DNA of 64,000 nt. It comes from Brevundimonas poindexterae (GTDB taxonomy: Bacteria > Pseudomonadota > Alphaproteobacteria > Caulobacterales > Caulobacteraceae). Positions 59,562 through 64,000 of the stretch are shown piece by piece; the stretch's first letter is position 1; each line of letters begins with the position of its first letter. The notes below the pieces were generated by a model. It was given only the letters and a program-made list of their open reading frames with translations, was not told the origin of the DNA and made no database searches. The translations under genes were made by a program, and so were the position numbers. The stretch covers positions 62,001-126,000 of the forward strand of contig NZ_JAIVLL010000001.1 in the NCBI RefSeq assembly GCF_020524625.1. Reading direction: 5' to 3'.

Positions 59562-59669
59562 ATGGCCACCAAGCGCGCCCTGACTGCCGCTTTTGACGCC
59601 CGCGCTTTCGCGGCGTCGGCCCCCTATGCCTACGGCTTCTATTTCTACGGCTTTCGATACGCCGGCTGA
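59562..59669 (+). CDS. Phe/Tyr-rich leader peptide (attenuator candidate)
   Basis: A 35-codon ORF with ATG at 59562 and TGA at 59667-59669. It encodes five Phe and five Tyr; eight of the ten lie in residues 22-33 (YAYGFYFYGFRY). It sits 97 nt upstream of a chorismate mutase, whose product feeds both Phe and Tyr. The codons are TTC/TTT and TAC/TAT with no other rich class. A perfect GACGC(C)CGCG/CGCGGCGTC hairpin lies at 59595-59617, upstream of the aromatic cluster. Amino acid bias, position and size match ribosome-mediated attenuator peptides such as PheL and TrpL, but with two amino acids sensed at once. The peptide is too short and biased to be an ordinary protein. Confidence 0.75.
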   Translation: MATKRALTAAFDARAFAASAPYAYGFYFYGFRYAG

Positions 59670-59766
59670 GGCGTCCGGACCCTGTTCCTGACCTCTCACC
59701 GGCGACCGCTCCCCTCGGAGCGGCGGACTTCGGCCCCCCCGATCCTCCCCCTCGAAAGTTCTGAAG
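59670..59766 (+). promoter_or_regulatory. Attenuator region between leader peptide and chorismate mutase
   Basis: CCGCTCC-CCTC-GGAGCGG (59706-59723) is a perfect 7-bp hairpin. GTCCG (59673-59677) can instead pair with CGGAC (59724-59728), and ACGCC/GGCGT (59659-59674) forms a hairpin with the leader stop in its loop. There is no T-run after the 59706 hairpin, so it is not a standard intrinsic terminator. The region 59680-59700 and 59733-59752 is C/T-rich and G-poor, as in Rho entry sites. The ribosome site of the next gene (GAAAGTTCTGAAG, 59754-59766) is complementary in two blocks to the CTTC/TTTC aromatic codons at 59636-59645. Confidence 0.5.
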
Positions 59767-60516
59767 ATGCCCCTGACCCTTGTGAAATCCCCCGATCCGA
59801 CCGCCGACCTTGAACGCATGACGCTGGCTGCCCTGCGGCACGAGATCGACGAGATCGACGCCGAGATGGTGTCGCTGTTCCAGAAGCGCCTGGCGCTCGC
59901 GGACCGCGTCGGCAAGGCCAAGGACGCCCCGACCGGCGGCTTTGTGAAGCTGCGTCCCGACCGGGAGCAGGCCGTGCTGGCCCATGTGCTGCAGGGCGCA
60001 CGTCCCGACACGCAGGAGGCCGTCGAGGCCCTGTGGCGCGAGATCGTGGGCCATGGTCTGGCGCGTCAGGGCCAGCTGGCCGTGCGGGTCTGGGCCCCGG
60101 TCGAGCCCGCGCGTGCCTTCGACGCGGCCCGCCTGCGCTTCGGGCGCGCCGCGGAGCTGAAGTCCGAGCGCGATCCCCAGGCCGCCCTGGCCTTCGCGGC
60201 CGAGGGCAAGGGCGTGGCGGTCCTGGCCATCAATGCGGGCGACCCGTGGTGGATGGGCCTGCGCCGTGAATGGTCGACCCTCAGCGTCTTCGAGGGCTTC
60301 GGCAAGGGCGTGCCGACAGCTCTGGCGGTCGGGCGGATCGATCCCGGCGCCCTGCCGCGCGGGGACCGGGTACTGGTCACCGCGGGCGGTGACGCGGGCG
60401 ATGGCTCGGGCGCAGGGCGACGCGGGCTGGACACCCACCATGGCTGGAGCCTGTCGCTGACCTCGGCGGCGGTCGTGCCCGGTGGCCCCGAGGGCTGCGT
60501 GGGCGCCATCGCCTGA
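59767..60516 (+). CDS. AroQ-type chorismate mutase with degenerate prephenate-dehydratase-like C-terminal domain
   Basis: A 249-residue protein. Residues about 18-100 form the all-helical AroQ chorismate mutase (LRHEIDEIDAEMVSLFQKRLALADRVGKAK, then EQAVLAHVLQ and EALWREIVGHGL), converting chorismate to prephenate. Residues 104-249 align in pattern with the PDT at 58978: AVRVWAP…ARAFDAARLRFG, DPQAALAFAAEGKGVAVLAINA and GVPTALAVGR. These correspond to RVAYQGAP…FSHEACAVLRPW, ETFAQAIDAVRQGDCDCALIPVEN and NRTRFVLLGR. The catalytic TRF is TAL, so the domain should be inactive. It is preceded by the Phe/Tyr leader; panC is convergent. Confidence 0.82.
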   Translation: MPLTLVKSPDPTADLERMTLAALRHEIDEIDAEMVSLFQKRLALADRVGKAKDAPTGGFVKLRPDREQAVLAHVLQGARPDTQEAVEALWREIVGHGLARQGQLAVRVWAPVEPARAFDAARLRFGRAAELKSERDPQAALAFAAEGKGVAVLAINAGDPWWMGLRREWSTLSVFEGFGKGVPTALAVGRIDPGALPRGDRVLVTAGGDAGDGSGAGRRGLDTHHGWSLSLTSAAVVPGGPEGCVGAIA

Positions 60517-60526
60517 CGGCGGCGGC

Positions 60527-61387
60527 TCAGACCGCCATATTGTCGATCAACCGGGTGCGCCCCAGCCATGCGGCCGCCAGGATGCGCAGGGGCGCGCCCG
60601 TGGCTCCGTCGACCGGTGCCAGAGTGTCGGCGTCGCGCACGGCGACATAGTCCACGCTGGTAAAGCCGTCCGCGACCAGGGCCGCAGCGGCGTCTTGTTC
60701 GACCGTGGCGATCGGGGCGCCTTCCCGAACGCGGGCGGCGGCGTCGGCCAGCCGGCCATTGAGGCGGCGGGCGATCGCCAGCTCCTCGTCGCTGAGGTAC
60801 GCATTCCGCGACGACAGGGCGAGGCCGTGCCCGTCCCGCTCGGTCGGCACCCCGAGGATGCGCGTGGGGATGTCGAGGTCCGCCGCCAGCCGGGTAATGA
60901 CCCGCAGTTGCTGGTAGTCCTTCTCGCCGAACAGGGCGACGTCGGCCTGGACCTGGTTGAGCAGCTTGGCCACGACGATGCAGACCCCGCCGAAGAAGTG
61001 CGGGCGATGGTCGGTCTCCAGCCCGAGGGCCGGGCCGTCCATGGCGATCCGGGTGGCAAAGCCCTCCGGATACATGGTTGATGCGGTCGGGGCATAGAGC
61101 AGGTCACACCCGGCCCCGGCCAGCAGCCCGGCATCGCGCTCCAGCGTGCGCGGATAGGTGTCCAGGTCCTCGTGCGCGGCGAACTGGGTCGGGTTGACGA
61201 ACACGCTGGTGACCACGCGCCGGGCCTCCATGCGGGCCTGCTCGACGAGGCGCAGATGGCCCTCATGCAAGGCGCCCATGGTCGGCACGAAGGCGACGGC
61301 CTCGCCCGCCGCGCGCCATCCGGCCACCGCCGCGCGGACGTCCGCGGGCGTGTGGGCACGGGCGAGGAGGGAAGCGGCTGTGGGCAT
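60527..61387 (-). CDS. panC: Pantothenate synthetase
   Basis: Joins pantoate and beta-alanine using ATP. The 286-residue protein has the HIGH-type motif PTMGALHEGHLRLV (about 35-48) and the Rossmann core FVNPTQFAAHEDLDTYPRTL. Further landmarks are VFGEKD-like LFGEKDYQQL and the KMSKS-equivalent LALSSRNAYLS. Its pathway mate panB lies at 39378. It is convergent with the chorismate mutase gene (10 bp gap). Confidence 0.96.
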   Translation of the reverse strand: MPTAASLLARAHTPADVRAAVAGWRAAGEAVAFVPTMGALHEGHLRLVEQARMEARRVVTSVFVNPTQFAAHEDLDTYPRTLERDAGLLAGAGCDLLYAPTASTMYPEGFATRIAMDGPALGLETDHRPHFFGGVCIVVAKLLNQVQADVALFGEKDYQQLRVITRLAADLDIPTRILGVPTERDGHGLALSSRNAYLSDEELAIARRLNGRLADAAARVREGAPIATVEQDAAAALVADGFTSVDYVAVRDADTLAPVDGATGAPLRILAAAWLGRTRLIDNMAV

Positions 61388-61463
61388 GATCAGACCCCGT
61401 TAACCTATCTACTTAAGGGTGTTCGTGAACCGGGCTGAAATGCGCTCCGGGTAGGGTCGCCTT

Positions 61464-62132
61464 ATGACGTCCGCAGAAGTGTCCCGTCCAGTGCAGAAGC
61501 GCCGCGTGGGTATGGCCCTGATCCTCGGAGGGGCCCTGACCCTGTCGGGGTGTGGCTGGGTCGAGCATGACCCTCACCGGTTCGAACAGATGGCCGAGCG
61601 TGTCGCCGCCATCCCCGTCAGCCTCGACCGACCCGGCAAGACCCCGCTGGAAACACCCCGCAAGGCCGCCGAGATGGGCTTGCGCGAGGGGCGCCCCGGT
61701 GCTGTTCGCGTCGAGGTGATGGATCCGCACGACCTCTGGGAGGCCCGCGACGGCGCCATGGAAGGCCTGGTGCAGGCGGCTGCGCCGGCGATCGCCGAGG
61801 CCGCAGTGGATGCCGTCGAGACGCGCGTCGCCGATGCCGTGCCGGAGCTGCGGGTGCGCCCGGTCTCGACCCGACCCGCTGCGCGGCCGCGCGAGGATGG
61901 GTCGCTGGTCCAGCTGGGCGCGTTCGGCAGCGAGGCCTCGGCCCGCACGGCCTGGGCCCGCATCCGCGCTGCCGCTCCCGAGGTGCTGGGCGACATGACC
62001 CCCCGCTACGAGCCGGTGACCGTCGACGGACGCCAGCTGGTACGCCTGAAGGTCCCTGTTCCGGCCTCCGGCGCCGCCGCGGTCTGTGCCGCCGCGCGCA
62101 TCCGCGATCCGTGGTGCCAGAGGGGCACTTAG
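61464..62132 (+). CDS. SPOR-domain lipoprotein
   Basis: A 222-residue lipoprotein: cytoplasmic lead, then GMALILGGALTLSGC (lipobox Cys about 30). A polar stretch with a helical section (about 100-125) leads to a C-terminal SPOR domain at about 145-215 (SLVQLGAFGSEASARTAWARIRAA…VDGRQLVRLKVPVPASGAAAVC). SPOR domains bind denuded glycan strands at the septum. Proximity to mipZ suggests a cell-division or envelope role. Closest relatives and exact name not determined. Confidence 0.8.
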   Translation: MTSAEVSRPVQKRRVGMALILGGALTLSGCGWVEHDPHRFEQMAERVAAIPVSLDRPGKTPLETPRKAAEMGLREGRPGAVRVEVMDPHDLWEARDGAMEGLVQAAAPAIAEAAVDAVETRVADAVPELRVRPVSTRPAARPREDGSLVQLGAFGSEASARTAWARIRAAAPEVLGDMTPRYEPVTVDGRQLVRLKVPVPASGAAAVCAAARIRDPWCQRGT

Positions 62133-62165
62133 GGCCGCTTCCCGGACCCTGCGGCCAAAGAGGCG

Positions 62166-62215
62166 TTGACCCGGACGGGTCTGCCCCCGATTTTGCCCCG
62201 GGCCCCGCATGAGTC
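62166..62215 (+). promoter_or_regulatory. mipZ promoter region with a GANTC (CcrM) site
   Basis: TTGACC (62166-62171) with a 17-bp spacer reaches GATTTT (62189-62194), a modest promoter. A GAGTC site (62211-62215) follows, 19 bp before the mipZ ATG. In Caulobacter crescentus mipZ transcription is activated by CcrM methylation at GANTC, so this site may do the same. Confidence 0.42.
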
Positions 62216-62234
62216 GCGGGACGGGATCGAGTGC

Positions 62235-63062
62235 ATGAAGCAGCCAAAAGTCATCGTGGTCGGCAATGAGAAGGGCGGGGCGGGCAAGTCCACCCTGGCC
62301 ATCCATATCGCCGTGGGCCTGCTGTACTCGGGGCGGAGCGTGGCGCTGCTGGACCTGGACCTGCGCCAGCGGTCCATGGCGCGCTTCTTTGACAATCGCC
62401 GGGCGTGGATGGTGGCCAATGGACAGAAGCTGCCCCTGCCGGTCGAGCCGGACCTGGGCGACGGCAAGGCCTTGGCGCGCGCGCCCGAGGAGGAGCAGCT
62501 GGCCCGCTTCGAGGCCGCCTTCGCCGAGGCCCGCCAGATGGCCGACGTCGTGCTGATCGACACCCCGGGCGGAGACACCCCCCTGTCGCGCAGGGCGCAC
62601 GGGCTGGCGGACCAGATCGTCACGCCGATGAACGACAGCTTCGTGGACTTCGACCTGCTGGGGCAGGTGGACCCGGTCACGCTGGACCTGATCCGGCCCT
62701 CGATCTACTCGGAGAGCGTGTGGGAAGCCCGCAAGAACCGGGCGATCGCGGGCGGGACGCCGATCGACTGGGTGGTCGTGACCAACCGCCTGGCGGTGGC
62801 GGCGGCGCGGAACCGGCAGCGGCTGACCGACCGGATGAAGAAGCTGGCCAAGCGGATCGGCTTCCGCATCGGGCCGGGCCTCCGGGACCGGGTGATCTAC
62901 CGGGAGCTGTTCCCCTTCGGGCTGACGGTGGCGGACCTGTCCAACGAGATCCGGCCGGTGGCGGTGTCGCTGGCCCATGTGGCAGCGCGGCAGGAGATGC
63001 GCTCCCTGATGATGGCGCTGGGACTGGAGGGGGCCGAGGCGGCCTTCGACGTCACGGAATGA
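62235..63062 (+). CDS. mipZ: Division-site positioning ATPase MipZ
   Basis: ParA-type ATPase that forms a gradient from the poles, inhibits FtsZ and sets the midcell division site in Caulobacterales. The 275-residue protein has the deviant Walker A GNEKGGAGKST (signature Lys about 13), LLDLDLRQRSMARFF, VLIDTPGGDTPLSRRAHG, VTPMNDSFVDFDLLGQVDPVTLDL and the highly conserved KRIGFRIGPGLRDRVIYRELFPFGLTVADL. These features match C. crescentus MipZ well. ATG 62235 is chosen over a TTG at 62166. The stop overlaps the next start (ATGA, 63059-63062). Confidence 0.96.
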   Translation: MKQPKVIVVGNEKGGAGKSTLAIHIAVGLLYSGRSVALLDLDLRQRSMARFFDNRRAWMVANGQKLPLPVEPDLGDGKALARAPEEEQLARFEAAFAEARQMADVVLIDTPGGDTPLSRRAHGLADQIVTPMNDSFVDFDLLGQVDPVTLDLIRPSIYSESVWEARKNRAIAGGTPIDWVVVTNRLAVAAARNRQRLTDRMKKLAKRIGFRIGPGLRDRVIYRELFPFGLTVADLSNEIRPVAVSLAHVAARQEMRSLMMALGLEGAEAAFDVTE

Positions 63063-63331
63063 TGCTGCTGGCGGTCCTCGCGGTGGGGGTGGCCTTCTGG
63101 GCCCTGGTCCAGCTGGGCCGCCGCGCCGACGCCGAGAAGCGGGCCCGCAGGGGCGCCATGCCCCTGGCCGAGGCCCGGGCCCTGCTGGGCGTCGGCGAGG
63201 GCGCCAGCGCCCGGGAAATCAACGACGCCTGGCGGCGGCTGATGGCGCGGGCCCACCCCGATCAGGGCGGAACCGAGGGGCTGGCGGCCCAGCTGAATGC
63301 CGCCCGGGACAGCCTGCTCGACGCGCGCTAG
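63059..63331 (+). CDS. Membrane-anchored J-domain protein (Tim14/Pam18-like)
   Basis: A 90-residue protein with an N-terminal membrane helix (MMLLAVLAVGVAFWALVQLG) and a short basic linker. The C-terminal J domain is LAEARALLGVGEGASAREINDAWRRLMARAHPDQGGTEGLAAQLNAARDSLL, with the HPD motif intact. The TM-then-J layout and the LxAxxNxAxD end closely resemble mitochondrial Tim14/Pam18. It should stimulate DnaK ATPase at the membrane. The start overlaps the mipZ stop (ATGA), and the stop shares CTAG with the convergent FKBP gene. Confidence 0.88.
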   Translation: MMLLAVLAVGVAFWALVQLGRRADAEKRARRGAMPLAEARALLGVGEGASAREINDAWRRLMARAHPDQGGTEGLAAQLNAARDSLLDAR

Positions 63332-63822
63332 AGGACGTCGAGCAGCTCGACGCGGAACAGCAGGACCGAGTTGGGCGGGATCTCGTCGCCGCCGACCCAG
63401 CGATTGCCATAGGCGAGGTCGGCCGGGATGACGAAGTCGTAGGTCTCGCCGACGCGCATCAGGGCCACGCCCTCGGTCCAGCCCTTGATCACCCGGTTCA
63501 GCGGGAACTCGGCCGGCTCGTTGCGGGAATACGAGCTGTCGAACTCGCGCCCGTCGATAAAGGTGCCGCGGTAGTGGACGCGGACAGTGTCGGTGGCGGC
63601 CGGCTGGCGCGCGTCGCGGTGGGCGCGGCCGACGCGGCGATACTGCAGGCCGCTGTCCGTGGTAGTCCAGCCGCGCCGGTCACCATTCCACGCGAGATAG
63701 GCGACCTGACCCGCTTCCCAGCCCGCCTGGCTGGGCACGACGTCGGCAACCGGCGTGGCCGTGGCGCAGGCCGAGAGGGTCAGGGCCGCGAGGGCGGGCA
63801 GGGGGGTATGGTGCAGCTTCAT
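63328..63822 (-). CDS. FKBP-type peptidyl-prolyl isomerase lipoprotein
   Basis: A 164-residue lipoprotein (lipobox ALAALTLSAC, Cys about 19) with a C-terminal FKBP domain at about 75-164: DTVRVHYRGTFIDGREFDSSYSRNEPAEFPLNRVIKGWTEGVALMRVGE, DFVIPADLAYGNR and PNSVLLFRVELLDV. The catalytic pocket aromatics are largely present. It probably helps fold envelope proteins. The stop shares the CTAG at 63328-63331 with the J-protein gene. Confidence 0.9.
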   Translation of the reverse strand: MKLHHTPLPALAALTLSACATATPVADVVPSQAGWEAGQVAYLAWNGDRRGWTTTDSGLQYRRVGRAHRDARQPAATDTVRVHYRGTFIDGREFDSSYSRNEPAEFPLNRVIKGWTEGVALMRVGETYDFVIPADLAYGNRWVGGDEIPPNSVLLFRVELLDVL

Positions 63823-63863
63823 GCGGGGGACGCTATCAGGCCTTTCCGGGGAGGCAAGCCGGA

Positions 63864-64000
63864 TCAGTTCGGCCGCACGACCATACAGGTGACATTGCGG
63901 GCCGAGAGGGTCTCGCAGGCCGCGCGGGCCTGCTCCTCGGTGAAGCCGGTGAAGCGCGACCGGTACCAGCCCTGCGCCTCCTCCACCGACTGACCACTGC
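63864..64000 (-). CDS. C-terminal end of a SPOR-domain protein (partial)
   Basis: The last 137 bp encode, on the minus strand, the end of a protein (WYRSRFTGF then TEEQARAACETLSARNVTCMVVRPN and stop at 63866-63864). This is the final strand-helix-strand part of a SPOR domain. Its beginning lies beyond the window. In Caulobacterales such a SPOR tail is common on D-alanyl-D-alanine carboxypeptidases and related cell-wall proteins; the N-terminal domain cannot be seen here. Confidence 0.6.
   Translation of the reverse strand, partial: SGQSVEEAQGWYRSRFTGFTEEQARAACETLSARNVTCMVVRPN

Noticed and set aside
59706-59723. CCGCTCC/GGAGCGG as a classical intrinsic terminator for attenuation.
   Set aside because: No T-run follows; the next bases are CGGACTTCGGCCCCCC. 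It may be a structural or Rho-linked element instead.
61400-61416. TTAACC…TTAA between panC and the SPOR lipoprotein as a CtrA box.
   Set aside because: The half-sites are 9 nt apart; the CtrA consensus needs TTAA-N7-TTAA.

Overview
This is a high-GC alphaproteobacterial chromosome segment, most like Caulobacterales and probably a Brevundimonas-type genome. The basis is a MipZ division-site ATPase, the gene order rpsF-rpsR-rplI / dnaB / alr / radA / cvpA-purF, families common in Caulobacteraceae (TorF-like porin, DUF6249 with an ECF sigma factor, M28 lipoproteins), and candidate CcrM sites (GANTC) near ligA, dnaB and mipZ. It is ordinary core chromosome: tightly packed genes, many 4-bp start/stop overlaps, and no tRNA, rRNA, prophage, insertion sequence or CRISPR array that I could find.

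Layout. 0.1-13 kb: a reverse-transsulfuration pair (cystathionine beta-synthase and a gamma-lyase/synthase) flanking two Tat-exported hydrolases; a porin; nitronate monooxygenase; queF; an orphan CHASE4 histidine kinase; nitroreductase; cysE. 12-27 kb: a histone-H1-like Ala/Lys/Pro protein, prmA, aminopeptidase P, an aldo/keto reductase, a TrmB-type regulator coupled to a retropepsin-PDZ protease, ligA, an M28 peptidase, cyclophilin, rlmE, and a duplicated DUF2061 membrane protein. 27-33 kb: guaB, MAPEG, rsmB-like, a nucleosidase and guaA (the last three overlapping). 32.5-36 kb: a sulfide/persulfide detoxification operon (MBL dioxygenase, two YeeE/YedE subunits, a TIGR01244 phosphatase-like protein, TauE) divergent from a BigR/SqrR-type repressor, with a clear AT-rich operator. 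36-47 kb: small enzymes, an ECF sigma module, panB, a YfgM-like TPR protein with bamB and der, an SDR and an esterase. 47-57.5 kb: purF, cvpA, radA, alr, a HELVGH membrane protein, a lipoprotein, dnaB, and rplI-rpsR-rpsF. 57.6-60.5 kb: aromatic amino acid genes. 60.5-64 kb: panC, a SPOR lipoprotein, mipZ with a Tim14-like J protein, an FKBP lipoprotein, and the end of a SPOR protein.

The most interesting feature is the aromatic block. A class II DAHP synthase and a prephenate dehydratase without an ACT domain are followed by an unannotated 35-codon ORF (59562-59669) carrying five Phe and five Tyr codons, eight of these ten within 12 codons. It lies just upstream of a chorismate mutase whose C-terminal half resembles a degenerate prephenate dehydratase. 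This looks like a dual Phe/Tyr-sensing leader peptide controlling the enzyme at the Phe/Tyr branch point. It may be leaderless, and the aromatic codons are complementary to the downstream ribosome-binding site. Other regulatory signals include a 24-bp palindrome over the trmB start codon, the BigR-type operator, a possible S6:S18 autoregulatory hairpin upstream of rpsF, a shared CTAGGGT promoter-like motif, and two hairpin-rich intergenic repeats.
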